Notes: a model not told the origin generated them from the sequence alone. Shown: positions 25,701 to 33,632, counted from the stretch's first letter. The stretch is 47,957 nucleotides of DNA from JAQGLW01 sp035995725 (GCA_035995725.1 DASYKE010000071.1:1-47957), one strand, 5' to 3'. Made by a program: numbers and translations.

Positions 25701-26933
25701 ATCGATGCATGGCGCAACAGCGTGGCATCGATTGTGGGAGGAGGCAAACAAAATGAAGCCGAAACGGAGTCGCCTGCATTGGGCATGTCGCAATATATCG
25801 AGCCGGACGTGCTGGCGGCACGTGCGACAGAGCTATATATAATGGGCAAGAAACTTAATAACGTGGTGGTCGGTGCTTCCCATCAAAAAGGATTATGGCA
25901 GGCCAACATTGATTCCGAGCAGGCGTCCGGCTATGTCACCTGGAATGAATCGCCGTCGGGACTGGGCAAGGCAACGGCGCGCCTGGCATCACTGATCATT
26001 CCTCAATCCGCCGCGTCGGATGTGACTGAATTGCTGGAGGGGAAAAATAAGTCGACTCAGATTCCCGGCCTGGATGTTGTTGCCGATAATTTCGAATTGT
26101 TCGGCAAACGACTGGGTCGCCTCGAACTGGTGGCGGATAACAATTTCGGTCCGAACGGGCGCGAATGGCGCATCGACAAACTCTCCATAGACAATGCCGA
26201 TGCCACGCTCAAAGCCAGCGGCAAGTGGGCAACCAGCGCGGGCGGCAGCGTGTCCAATCTGTCGTATGCGCTCGATATTGCCGATGCCGGCAAGCTGCTG
26301 GAGCGATTCGGTTTTGCGCATGTGCTGCGTGGAGGCAAGGGCAAAATGGAAGGAGATCTCAGTTGGGAAGGCTTGCCTTTTTCGATCGATATTCCGACCT
26401 TATCGGGGCAATTCCGTCTGAACATGGCGGCCGGGCAGTTCTTGAAGGTGGACCCCGGCGCCGCCAAATTATTGAGCGTGCTGAGTCTGCAGTCGTTGCC
26501 GCGCAGACTTACGCTCGATTTCCGCGACATTTTTTCGGAAGGCTTCGCCTTTGATAGCATCGCCGGTACAGCCACGATCGCCCAGGGAACCATGAAGACC
26601 GACAACTTCAAGATGCGCAGCGTCAATGCAGTTGTACTGCTGGACGGTTCAGCCGATATTGCAAAGGAATCACAGAATCTGCGCGTCGTCGTCATACCCG
26701 AAATCAATGCAGGAGCGGCTTCGCTCGTATATGGACTGGCGGTCAACCCGGTACTCGGACTGGGATCTTTTCTGGCGCAATTGTTCTTGCGTGATCCATT
26801 GATGCGGGCGTTCACTGTAGAATATGAAATCACGGGGCCGTGGAAAGACCCGGTCATCAACAAGCTTGCGCGCAAATTCGACAACGTACCCGCTGCGTCA
26901 GACATTCCTCAAGGTGCTCAATCCGGTAGATAG
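22743..26933 (+). CDS. yhdP: YhdP-family AsmA-like envelope protein
   Basis: Very large (1396 aa) inner-membrane-anchored, mostly periplasmic protein. In E. coli YhdP belongs to the AsmA-like group with TamB and YdbH, implicated in phospholipid transport to the outer membrane. One membrane segment lies at about residues 37-60 (LSAMLACVVIAYFIFCTLFL). A long beta-rich body follows, with repeated I/V-alternating strands, ending in the conserved C-terminal AsmA-like region (LSLQSLPRRLTLDFRDIFSE, then VYGLAVNPVLGLGSFLAQ). ATG at 22743 is preferred to the TTG three bases earlier. The nit gene begins 2 bp after its stop, indicating an operon; glnE is divergent. Confidence 0.93.
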   Translation: MSNDQYRSGQARRRLAICWLAIQQCYRIADNATRHVLSAMLACVVIAYFIFCTLFLTLRYAVLPNIDHYKVDIERMASDAIGEPVSIATIHASWRGLRPHLMLNNVVIYNKAGEQQLSLPKVSTTLSWWSVVVADLRFHTLEIDRPDVDIERDVQGNFVIAGILLDPHKKSDGGQGADWILSQREIVIRNGVVRWNDTMRGAPTLVLTDVDFTLHNQGRRHQFALNATPPSTFAAPIDVRADFDHPHFARKISDITLWEGTLYADWRNTDLAVWKDYFDYPFEVQKGKGSIRAWLTFDRARVADFTADLTLSNVSTRLHKDLQPLDLVQVSGRVSASEELGPEPKDGMFSFGEQGHAVALTDFSMETSNGLKLPKTTISQTFVPATKSRPEKNEVTATMLDLHTLANFVGHLPLSAGQRQMLTDFAPRGQLKDFSAKWQGSYPDLSSYHIKGQFTGLTVNAQAPRPASPKSGQVPARAAVPGIPGFDNLTGRVDASDKGGTINLASEKVVLHLPGYFADPVMPFDRLNMQAKWGPQDKNKLLVQIDSMDFVQDGVIGSLSGKHVMPLGGPTAKAPGTIDLTAKISEFDVKKIGRYLPLHTPDPLRNWLTGALQEGQAQDVAVVIKGELANFPFHTDKPMGKPKGQFTVSGKIDNGKLNYTPGILAKDEKSPLWPLLERIKGSFTIDRTRLEIKAESASTHGVALSNVKAVIPDLLSADTLLDINGNAEGKLQDFVGFTNNSPVSDWIGHFTEETKASGDATLLLKFQLPLARMSEAKVQGTLRFAGNDVTLQNGMPPMLQARGELEFHEKGLNLNGIRASFLGGPIAASGGTQRDGSIAIKVDGSLSSEGLRKTYPAPATQRLLQHITGSTRYSASIGIKKKGPEIVVESSLQGMALDFPAPLNKTAHERLPLKFEMAGLPSDDATMVRDEVKLSLGSAIVTRYLRQKSLEKNAYWRVVQGGIGVNVPAPQPDNGLIASVNLKSLDIDAWRNSVASIVGGGKQNEAETESPALGMSQYIEPDVLAARATELYIMGKKLNNVVVGASHQKGLWQANIDSEQASGYVTWNESPSGLGKATARLASLIIPQSAASDVTELLEGKNKSTQIPGLDVVADNFELFGKRLGRLELVADNNFGPNGREWRIDKLSIDNADATLKASGKWATSAGGSVSNLSYALDIADAGKLLERFGFAHVLRGGKGKMEGDLSWEGLPFSIDIPTLSGQFRLNMAAGQFLKVDPGAAKLLSVLSLQSLPRRLTLDFRDIFSEGFAFDSIAGTATIAQGTMKTDNFKMRSVNAVVLLDGSADIAKESQNLRVVVIPEINAGAASLVYGLAVNPVLGLGSFLAQLFLRDPLMRAFTVEYEITGPWKDPVINKLARKFDNVPAASDIPQGAQSGR

Positions 26934-26935
26934 CC

Positions 26936-27745
26936 ATGCTTAAAGATCCGGTCAAAATCGCTGCCGTACAAATGGTTTCAAGTCCTGTGCCTGAAGAGAA
27001 TTTTGCTGCTGCGCGCAGCTTGATTCAACAAGCGGTACGGCAGGGAGCAGAGCTGGTTTTGCTGCCGGAGTACTGGCCGATCATGGGCATGCATGAGACC
27101 GACAAGATCGGTCATGCGGAACAGCCCGACGCGGGTCCAATCCAGGCTTTCATGTCGGAGCTCGCACGCGAGCATAAGATCTGGCTGCTCGGCGGGACGC
27201 TGCCGATGGTTGCAGCCGAAGCCGGCAAGGTGTTGAACACAATGCTGGTGTACAGCCCGGCCGGCGAACCAGTCGCCCGCTACGACAAAATCCATTTGTT
27301 CGGTTTTACCAAAGGCGGCGAATCCTATGACGAGTCGCGCACCATCGTGCCCGGCAGCGCAGTCACAAGTTTCGATGCCCCGTTCGGCAAAGTCGGGTTG
27401 TCCGTATGTTACGATTTGCGTTTTCCGGAACTTTATCGGGCAATGGGCGATTGCATATTGGCCGTGGTGCCGGCCGCATTCACCTATACGACCGGCAAGG
27501 CGCACTGGGAAATACTGCTGCGTGCGCGCGCAATCGAAAACCAGTGTTATGTCCTTGCTGCCGCGCAGGGCGGCCGCCATCAGAATGGCCGCCGCACATG
27601 GGGACACAGCATGCTGATTGACCCGTGGGGCGAGGTGAAAGCGGTGTTGCCGGAAGGCGAGGGGATTGTAATCGGTGACATCGAACCCCATCATTTGATA
27701 CATGTACGCGAGAGCTTGCCCGCGCTCGGACATCGCAAATTGTAG
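26936..27745 (+). CDS. nit1: Carbon-nitrogen hydrolase, deaminated-glutathione amidase type
   Basis: Nitrilase-superfamily amidase, closest in look to the Nit1/YbeM group, which repairs deaminated glutathione by amide hydrolysis. The Glu-Lys-Cys triad is visible: LLPEYW (Glu45), YDKIHLFG (Lys118) and SVCYDLRFPELYR (Cys158). At 269 aa it is normal length. It starts two bases after the yhdP stop, so it is probably cotranscribed with yhdP. tldD follows after 163 bp. Exact substrate is inferred from family resemblance; omega-amidase is the nearest alternative. Confidence 0.9.
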   Translation: MLKDPVKIAAVQMVSSPVPEENFAAARSLIQQAVRQGAELVLLPEYWPIMGMHETDKIGHAEQPDAGPIQAFMSELAREHKIWLLGGTLPMVAAEAGKVLNTMLVYSPAGEPVARYDKIHLFGFTKGGESYDESRTIVPGSAVTSFDAPFGKVGLSVCYDLRFPELYRAMGDCILAVVPAAFTYTTGKAHWEILLRARAIENQCYVLAAAQGGRHQNGRRTWGHSMLIDPWGEVKAVLPEGEGIVIGDIEPHHLIHVRESLPALGHRKL

Positions 27746-27908
27746 GCGAATAGTCAATGTAGTTCATTTGCCAAATTTGCAATCCGGTATTTTGAATGGC
27801 TTGATATCCGTTTGACTGCGGAACGTTCCGCCAGCCGAATGCTCTACAATGCGTTAAACTTTTGAACCAACCAACATTCGCTAACCCGCTTGGCGGACAC
27901 CAACCATC

Positions 27909-29369
27909 ATGAATTTATTTGAACCGAATCTCCGAACCCAAGCCATCGCCCGCGATATTTTACTGACTCCGTTCGGTCTGGACGAAGCCAAGCTGATCAA
28001 GGTTCTGGGTACGATGTTTACGCACCGGGTCGATTATGCCGACCTGTATTTCCAGTTCACCAAGAGCGAGGGCTGGAGCCTGGAAGAAGGCATCGTCAAG
28101 ACCGGCAGTTTCTCGATCGACCAGGGCGTCGGCGTGCGCGCCGTGTCGGGTGACAAGACCGCATTTTCCTATTCGGATGAAATTTCCGAGCGCGCGCTGC
28201 ATGAGGCCGCCGCTGCTACCCGTACCATTGCGCGCCAAGGTGCGGGCAAGGTGAAAGTCGCTTCCTCGATGCAGGCAATCGGCGGCCGCGAGCTGTACCT
28301 GGCGCATGACCCGCTCGCTTCGCTGGACGCAACGGAGAAGGTCGCATTGCTGGAAAGAGTCGAACGTATCGCTCGCGCCAAAGATCCGCGCGTGGTGCAA
28401 GTCATGGCAGGACTGGCAGGAGAATACGACGTGGTGCTGGTGGTGCGCAGCGACGGCGTGATTGCTGCCGATATTCGTCCGCTGGTGCGCGTATCGGTGA
28501 CGGTGATTGCGGAACAGGATGGCCGGCGCGAGATGGGTACTTCCGGCGGTGGCGGGCGCTACGGCTACGGCTACTTCACCGATGAATTGCTGGAAACCTA
28601 CGCCAGCGAAGCAGTCGCTGCCGCGCTCGTCAATCTGGATGCGCGTCCCGCGCCGGCCGGACCGATGACGGTGGTGCTCGGCCCGGGCTGGCCGGGTGTC
28701 TTGCTGCATGAAGCGATCGGTCACGGTCTGGAAGGGGACTTCAACCGCAAGGGTTCCAGTACCTTCTCCGGCCGTATCGGCGAGCGTGTCGCCGCCAAGG
28801 GGGTCACCGTGGTGGACGACGGCACTATCGCCGATCGCCGCGGTTCGCTCAATATGGATGACGAAGGCAATCCGACCCAGTGCACGACCTTGATTGAAGA
28901 CGGCATCCTGAAGGGTTACATCCAGGACACGATGAATGCGCGCCTGATGAAGATGCCGGTTACCGGCAACGCGCGGCGCGAATCGTTCGCGCATTTGCCG
29001 ATGCCGCGCATGACCAATACCTACATGCTCGCCGGCGATAAAGATCCTGCGGAGATACTGGCCTCGGTCAAGAATGGCCTGTATGCGGTGAATTTTGGTG
29101 GCGGCCAGGTCGATATCACCAATGGCAAGTTCGTGTTTTCGGCCAGCGAAGCCTACATGATCGAAGACGGCAAAATGACTTACCCGGTCAAAGGCGCCAC
29201 GCTGATCGGCAATGGTCCCGATGTACTGAATCGCGTATCGATGATCGGCAATGACATGCGGCTCGATTCCGGCGTGGGCGTCTGCGGCAAGGAAGGGCAA
29301 AGCGTGCCGGTCGGTGTCGGCCAGCCGACCTTGCGTATCGACGGCGTGACGGTGGGCGGTACCGCGTAA
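27909..29369 (+). CDS. tldD: Metalloprotease TldD
   Basis: Subunit of the TldD/TldE (PmbA) zinc protease, known for maturing microcin B17 and degrading CcdA; its general role is proteolysis of unfolded peptides. The 486-aa protein has the family HExxxH zinc motif LLHEAIGHGLEGD (His267, Glu268, His272). SSTFSGRIGERVA and the C-terminal Cys-containing GVGVCGKEGQSVPVGVGQPTLR are also typical. The partner tldE/pmbA is not in the window, as usual in proteobacteria. The nit-tldD gap holds a 14-bp palindrome GCGGAACGTTCCGC at 27818-27831. Confidence 0.96.
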   Translation: MNLFEPNLRTQAIARDILLTPFGLDEAKLIKVLGTMFTHRVDYADLYFQFTKSEGWSLEEGIVKTGSFSIDQGVGVRAVSGDKTAFSYSDEISERALHEAAAATRTIARQGAGKVKVASSMQAIGGRELYLAHDPLASLDATEKVALLERVERIARAKDPRVVQVMAGLAGEYDVVLVVRSDGVIAADIRPLVRVSVTVIAEQDGRREMGTSGGGGRYGYGYFTDELLETYASEAVAAALVNLDARPAPAGPMTVVLGPGWPGVLLHEAIGHGLEGDFNRKGSSTFSGRIGERVAAKGVTVVDDGTIADRRGSLNMDDEGNPTQCTTLIEDGILKGYIQDTMNARLMKMPVTGNARRESFAHLPMPRMTNTYMLAGDKDPAEILASVKNGLYAVNFGGGQVDITNGKFVFSASEAYMIEDGKMTYPVKGATLIGNGPDVLNRVSMIGNDMRLDSGVGVCGKEGQSVPVGVGQPTLRIDGVTVGGTA

Positions 29370-29375
29370 TTGCCG

Positions 29376-29407
29376 CGTTGTCATTTCCGCCTACGGGAAT
29401 GACAACG
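29376..29407. repeat. REP-like palindrome after tldD
   Basis: CGTTGTCATTTCC (29376-29388), loop GCCTAC, GGGAATGACAACG (29395-29407), paired throughout with one T-G wobble. The GTCATTCCCGCCTACGGGAATGAC style of sequence is a common dispersed palindrome in proteobacteria. No T run follows, so terminator action for tldD is possible but not canonical. Confidence 0.6.
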
Positions 29408-29483
29408 CAATTACATGGCGAACTTGCCAAACTTCGTAATTTACTGCACTATTGCGTTAATTTGATTCAAAACCAGTAAAAAC

Positions 29484-29555
29484 ATGACTTTCGCTCGCTT
29501 TCACTTTTATTTTTACTTTAGCTATTCCAGCCCAATGGCGGTGGAAAAGCGGTAA
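29484..29555 (+). CDS. Phe/Tyr-rich leader peptide for DAHP synthase
   Basis: A 23-codon ORF, ATG at 29484 to TAA at 29553-29555. Its first 14 residues read MTFARFHFYFYFSY; codons 3-14 contain five Phe and three Tyr. The rest is SSPMAVEKR. Such a run of codons for the pathway's end products, just before a terminator and a biosynthetic gene, is the hallmark of a translation-coupled attenuator. The ribosome site is weak (CAGTAAAAAC). Its distal codons (29536-29542, TGGCGGT) are complementary to the left arm of the downstream terminator. Too short for routine gene callers; I support it from codon content plus RNA logic. Confidence 0.75.
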   Translation: MTFARFHFYFYFSYSSPMAVEKR

Positions 29556-29634
29556 GCTCACGTAAAAGCGACACGACAAACGAGACAAACCGAATTTCTA
29601 AAAAAACCGCCAGCGATGGCGGTTTTTCTTTTTT
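29536..29634 (+). promoter_or_regulatory. Candidate Phe/Tyr transcription attenuator upstream of aroG
   Basis: Terminator: AAAAACCGCCA (29602-29612), GCGA tetraloop, TGGCGGTTTTT (29617-29627), then C and six T. Competing segment: TGGCGGT at 29536-29542 inside the leader ORF is identical to the terminator's right arm, so it can pair with ACCGCCA (29606-29612). The two pairings exclude each other. A ribosome stalled at the Phe/Tyr codons (29490-29525) would leave 29536-29542 free, forming the antiterminator. A ribosome reaching the stop at 29553 would cover it, so the terminator forms. Structures are read directly; regulation is inferred. Confidence 0.75.
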
Positions 29635-29671
29635 AAAGATTGCAAATTCAAAACCTTGACTGGAGAAAACC

Positions 29672-30739
29672 ATGCCGCGCACCGATGATTTACGGATCCG
29701 AGAAATGAAAGAACTGATACCGCCGTCACATTTGATTCGCGAATTCTCCTGTTCGGAAAAAGCGGCAAGCACGGCCGCCGGCTCCCGTACCGCGCTGCAC
29801 AGGATACTGCACGGTGAAGACGACCGCGTGATGGTTGTGATGGGCCCCTGCTCGATCCACGATACCAAGGCGGCGATGGAATACGCCCGCCGCCTGGTCA
29901 AGGAGCGTGAGCGTTTTGCCGGCGAGCTGGAAATCGTGATGCGCGTCTATTTCGAAAAGCCGCGCACCACCGTCGGCTGGAAAGGGCTCATCAACGACCC
30001 GCACATGGACAACAGTTTCCGGATCAACGACGGCTTGCGCATGGCGCGCGAGCTGTTGTTGAATATCAATGAACTCGGTTTGCCGGCCGGGACCGAATTT
30101 CTCGACGTGATCAGCCCGCAATACGTCGCCGACCTGATCAGCTGGGGCGCAATCGGCGCCCGTACCACCGAGTCGCAAGTGCATAGAGAACTCGCGTCCG
30201 GCCTGTCGTGCCCGGTTGGATTCAAGAACGGTACCGATGGCAATATCAAGATCGCGGTCGATGCGATCAAGGCCGCATCGCAACCGCATCATTTCCTGTC
30301 GGTGACCAAGGGCGGCCATTCCGCTATCGTCTCGACCAACGGCAACGAGGATTGCCATATCATCCTGCGTGGCGGCAAGGCGCCCAACTATGATGCAGCC
30401 AGTGTCGATGCCGCCTGCAGGGATATCGAGGCAAGCGGGCTTGCACCGCGCCTGATGATCGATGCGTCGCATGCCAACAGTTCAAAAAAGCCGGAAAACC
30501 AGATCCCGGTATGCGCTGACATCGGAAGGCAGATTGCCGCGGGCGATACCCGCATTGTTGGCGTGATGGTCGAGTCGCATCTGGTGGCAGGCCGGCAAGA
30601 CCTGGTTCCCGGCAAGAGCCTGACCTATGGCCAATCGGTGACCGATGGCTGCATCGGCTGGGATAATAGCGTCAGTGTACTGGAAGGATTGGCGGCAGCG
30701 GTCAAACAACGTCGCCATGTCAAAGGCAAGAATGCCTGA
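29672..30739 (+). CDS. aroG: 3-deoxy-7-phosphoheptulonate synthase (DAHP synthase, class I)
   Basis: First step of the shikimate pathway: phosphoenolpyruvate plus erythrose-4-phosphate to DAHP, feeding Phe, Tyr and Trp. The 355-aa protein is the AroF/G/H type. Blocks: VVMGPCSIHD, MRVYFEKPRTTVGWKGLINDP (key part EKPRTTVGWKG), ISPQYVADLISWGAIGARTT, ASGLSCPVGFKNGTDG, TKGGHSAIV and DASHANSSKKP. Metal-binding Cys, His, Glu and Asp residues fit. The region INELGLPAGTEFLD corresponds to the E. coli AroG/AroF allosteric area. The ATG at 29672 has a TGGAGA site. The leader peptide and attenuator upstream suggest control by Phe/Tyr supply. Which amino acid inhibits the enzyme itself cannot be told. Confidence 0.96.
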   Translation: MPRTDDLRIREMKELIPPSHLIREFSCSEKAASTAAGSRTALHRILHGEDDRVMVVMGPCSIHDTKAAMEYARRLVKERERFAGELEIVMRVYFEKPRTTVGWKGLINDPHMDNSFRINDGLRMARELLLNINELGLPAGTEFLDVISPQYVADLISWGAIGARTTESQVHRELASGLSCPVGFKNGTDGNIKIAVDAIKAASQPHHFLSVTKGGHSAIVSTNGNEDCHIILRGGKAPNYDAASVDAACRDIEASGLAPRLMIDASHANSSKKPENQIPVCADIGRQIAAGDTRIVGVMVESHLVAGRQDLVPGKSLTYGQSVTDGCIGWDNSVSVLEGLAAAVKQRRHVKGKNA

Positions 30740-30857
30740 TCGGCCGGTAGCGGTGTGGACGCGCGGGTCATCTCGTCCATCCGCAATTGCGACGGCAAAT
30801 GCCTGGTATTTCTTTTTTTAAAAATAACGCGGACGGTCGGCGGCGGTTTTTAACGGT

Positions 30858-31490
30858 TCAATACCGTTTGGTCAGCGTCATCTGCTCGCCTTCACGCCGC
30901 ATTTCAGTGCGATTCAGAAAAGACATGCCAAGCAGCGCGAAAGGCAGGCCGTTTTCCTGTATCACTGCATCAACCTGATTCAGTTCTATGTTGCCGATTT
31001 TGACGGTATCGAGTTTGACGCGATACACTGGGGCGTAACCATTGGCGGTGCTGACCATTCCGGGTTGGCCTTTACTGTAGTCGATGCCCAGGCGCACTGC
31101 ATCGGATGCCGACAGTGCGACCATGGTAGCGCCAGTATCGACCAGCATGCGCACCGTGCCTCCATTGATCTGGCCCTGCGCGATAAAGTGACCGCGGCCG
31201 TCGGCTTGCAGCGTGACACTGGCCGGGCCGGTCGGAGCGGTGCGATTGACATGCTCACCGATCGCGATGGTTTGCCGTTTGCCGTTCACTTCGATCGTGG
31301 CAGCGGATTGATTGGCCGATACCAGCTTGATACCGCCGGAAATCGTACTGCCGACAGCATATGTCTTGGGAGAACCGCCATCGACCACCAGCACCGCCTT
31401 GCCCGGAAAGAGGCCGACGACGCCGATCTCCGCTGCGCGAGCGCTGCCGGTAATCAGGGCCAGCCCGATAGCGAATCTGATCAGGTGCAT
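30858..31490 (-). CDS. Periplasmic retropepsin-like aspartic protease (TIGR02281-type)
   Basis: Clan AA single-domain aspartic protease. A short signal peptide (LIRFAIGLALITGSARA, cut before AEIG) is followed by an SH3-like region with KAVLVVDGG and GEHVNR. The retropepsin fold has RMLVDTGATMVALS (catalytic Asp118) and the flap-like ALLGMSFLNR near the end. It would act as a dimer. At 210 aa it fits the family. It lies 30 bp after yajQ on the same strand, so the two may be cotranscribed. Substrates of these bacterial proteins are unknown; some relatives have roles in envelope or storage-compound biology. Confidence 0.88.
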   Translation of the reverse strand: MHLIRFAIGLALITGSARAAEIGVVGLFPGKAVLVVDGGSPKTYAVGSTISGGIKLVSANQSAATIEVNGKRQTIAIGEHVNRTAPTGPASVTLQADGRGHFIAQGQINGGTVRMLVDTGATMVALSASDAVRLGIDYSKGQPGMVSTANGYAPVYRVKLDTVKIGNIELNQVDAVIQENGLPFALLGMSFLNRTEMRREGEQMTLTKRY

Positions 31491-31520
31491 GACGGTGTGG
31501 GGTAGTTCCGAGCTGGGCCG

Positions 31521-32006
31521 TTAGTCCCGGAAATTGTTGAATTCCAGCGGCAAATCGGCTACCTCCTTGCGCAGCAGTGCCATCGCCGCTTGCAGGTCGT
31601 CGCGCTTGGCGCCGGCAATGCGTACGGCATCGCCCTGGATGCTGGCCTGCACTTTCATCTTGCTGTCCTTGATGATGCGGACAATTTTTTTGGCGGCATC
31701 GGATTCGATGCCATTTTTTATCTTGATTATCTGCTTTACCTTGTCGCCGCCGATTTTCTCTATTTTGCCGATATCGAGAAAGCGGACATCGACATTGCGC
31801 TTGACCAGCTTGGCAGTCAGCACATCGCGCACCTGCCCCAGCTGAAAGTCGGCATCGGCAAAGGCAGTCAGTTCGCGTTCTTTTTGCTCGATACGCGCGT
31901 CGCTGCCCTTGAAGTCGAAGCGAGTGGAAATTTCCTTGTTTGCCTGATCGACGGCGTTCTTGACTTCGACGATATTGGCTTCGGATACAACGTCAAACGA
32001 TGGCAT
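31521..32006 (-). CDS. yajQ: YajQ-family nucleotide-binding protein
   Basis: Two ferredoxin-like domains that bind nucleic acids or nucleotides; a Xanthomonas member binds cyclic di-GMP. The 161-aa protein starts MPSFDVVSEANIVEVKNAVD and contains STRFDFKGSDARIE, a highly conserved YajQ block, and ends with LPLEFNNFRD, the typical C-terminus. It is divergent from murB with a 256-bp shared upstream region. Nucleotide specificity cannot be read from sequence alone. Confidence 0.95.
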   Translation of the reverse strand: MPSFDVVSEANIVEVKNAVDQANKEISTRFDFKGSDARIEQKERELTAFADADFQLGQVRDVLTAKLVKRNVDVRFLDIGKIEKIGGDKVKQIIKIKNGIESDAAKKIVRIIKDSKMKVQASIQGDAVRIAGAKRDDLQAAMALLRKEVADLPLEFNNFRD

Positions 32007-32247
32007 GATTTAGTTTTCCTTGACCCAAGATCTGCGGAAAGCCCGCAGGACAGCCTGTCAGGGCCTGTTGATGAATTAATGCCAATTCTAACGGACAAAA
32101 AACCGGGTGGCTACAGGATTGGTGCGCTTCGCTGGTAACGGACCAAAAGCGGACCAACAGCCATCTTTTTCAACCGGATGTATCCGGGCAGTCGTCTATT
32201 GACTTGCGATAATGCTGCGAACCAAGCCTGATTTTCCGCCAGGGCGC

Positions 32248-32253
32248 TATAAT
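32248..32253 (+). promoter_or_regulatory. Consensus -10 box almost on the murB start codon
   Basis: TATAAT flanked by GGGCG (242-246 of 32.2 kb) and CGCCC (254-258), 9 bp before the murB ATG. Transcription would start about 3 nt before the ATG. No Shine-Dalgarno sequence is present. No convincing -35 box was found. Confidence 0.45.
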
Positions 32254-32262
32254 CGCCCGGCT

Positions 32263-33291
32263 ATGAGCTCCCGGTTTCCCATTCAACGCGATTTTTCGCT
32301 GCGCAGTCACAATACTTTCGGTATTGACGCGAACGCGCACTCGTATCTGCCCGTATTGTCGGTTGATACATTGCTGGCCGTCAGAGCTGACGCCACGCTT
32401 GCCGCATTGCCGCGCCTGGTGCTCGGTGGCGGCAGCAATGTCTTGTTTACCGGAGATTTCGCCGGATTGGTGTTGCATATGTGCGGCAAGGGTATCGAGA
32501 TTGTCGGCGAAGATGCCGATGCTATCTACGTCCGTGCGGCTGCCGGAGAAAACTGGCATCAATTCGTCCGCTGGACGCTCAAGCGGGGTTTCGGCGGATT
32601 GGAGAATTTATCGCTGATACCCGGCAGTGTAGGCGCCGCGCCGATTCAGAACATCGGTGCCTATGGCGCCGAGATCAGCGATTGTTTTCATGCGCTGACT
32701 GCATTCGATTTCGAGACGGGCGAGATTTTCACGCTGGACAACGCGGCTTGCAGATTCGGCTACCGTGACAGCATATTCAAGCATCGCCTGCGCGACCGTG
32801 CGGTCATTCTGGATGTCACCTTTGGATTGCCGAAACGCTGGCAATCCAATATCAGTTATGCAGATGTCGCGCAGGAATTGGCCGCACGCGGCCTCGTCAT
32901 GCCTGTCGCGCAGGATATCAGCGACGCGGTTATTGCGATCCGCACACGCAAGCTGCCTGATCCCGCCGTGATCGGCAACGCGGGGAGCTTCTTCAAGAAT
33001 CCGGTGGTGCCTTCGGTACAGCGCGACGCACTGCTTGCACGCCATTCGCAATTGGTCAGCTATGCGCAACCGGACGGCAGCTACAAGCTTGCGGCCGGCT
33101 GGTTGATCGAACAGTGCGGCTGGAAAGGCAAAAGCGCCGGGGCGGCAGGTGTGTACGAGAAACAGGCGCTGGTACTGGTCAATCGGGGCGGAGCGCTGGG
33201 GCCGGACGTGGTCCGGCTGGCGCATGCAATTCAGGCGGATGTGCAGCAGCGGTTCGGCGTGCTGCTCGAACCCGAGCCCGTTTTCGTCTAG
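32263..33291 (+). CDS. murB: UDP-N-acetylenolpyruvoylglucosamine reductase
   Basis: FAD enzyme that reduces UDP-GlcNAc-enolpyruvate to UDP-MurNAc in peptidoglycan synthesis. From ATG at 32263 it has 342 aa, type I MurB length. It shows SHNTFGIDANA, VLGGGSNVLF (FAD site), LSLIPGSVGAAPIQNIGAYG, YRDSIFKH (type I tyrosine loop) and GNAGSFFKNPVV with the catalytic Ser. An in-frame ATG at 32212 would add 17 non-family residues and overlaps the candidate promoter. It stands alone rather than in the dcw cluster and is tail-to-tail with ppnP, 6 bp apart. It may be translated from a nearly leaderless message. Confidence 0.96.
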   Translation: MSSRFPIQRDFSLRSHNTFGIDANAHSYLPVLSVDTLLAVRADATLAALPRLVLGGGSNVLFTGDFAGLVLHMCGKGIEIVGEDADAIYVRAAAGENWHQFVRWTLKRGFGGLENLSLIPGSVGAAPIQNIGAYGAEISDCFHALTAFDFETGEIFTLDNAACRFGYRDSIFKHRLRDRAVILDVTFGLPKRWQSNISYADVAQELAARGLVMPVAQDISDAVIAIRTRKLPDPAVIGNAGSFFKNPVVPSVQRDALLARHSQLVSYAQPDGSYKLAAGWLIEQCGWKGKSAGAAGVYEKQALVLVNRGGALGPDVVRLAHAIQADVQQRFGVLLEPEPVFV

Positions 33292-33297
33292 CGGGAG

Positions 33298-33612
33298 TTA
33301 TCCGAAATGGCAGACGTAATCGAGCGTCTCCACCGTTTCGATATCGAAGCTGGAATTGCCCGGCACCTTGAAACTTTGCCCGCCCTTGTAGCTGGTCCAG
33401 CTATCTTCACCCTTCAAGCGGATGCGGCATTTTCCGGCGTTCAGCTCCATGATTTCCGGTGCGCCGGTATTGAATGTCAGTGAGGAAGGGAAAATCACGC
33501 CGATGGTTTTTTTTGTGGCGTCGGGAAAAATTACCGTGTGCGACACGCATTTTCCGTCGAAGTAAATGTTGGCTTTTTTGATGACGGATACATTGTCGAA
33601 TTGGGTGCTCAT
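33298..33612 (-). CDS. ppnP: Pyrimidine/purine nucleoside phosphorylase PpnP
   Basis: Small cupin-fold phosphorylase acting on several nucleosides (formerly YaiE/DUF1255). From ATG at 33612 it has 104 aa, the family length; a start at 33645 would add 11 residues across the argG terminator. It reads KANIYFDGKCVSHTVIFPDA, KTIGVIFP, GAPEIMELNAGKCRIRLKG and FKVPGNSSFDIE, a standard PpnP pattern. It follows argG on the same strand but behind a terminator, so it probably has its own promoter or depends on read-through. Confidence 0.93.
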   Translation of the reverse strand: MSTQFDNVSVIKKANIYFDGKCVSHTVIFPDATKKTIGVIFPSSLTFNTGAPEIMELNAGKCRIRLKGEDSWTSYKGGQSFKVPGNSSFDIETVETLDYVCHFG

Positions 33613-33632
33613 GTTTGGCTCTTTCAAATTTG

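Noticed and set aside
27960..29384. 474-codon open frame on the minus strand
   Set aside because: Antisense shadow of tldD with no recognisable domain.
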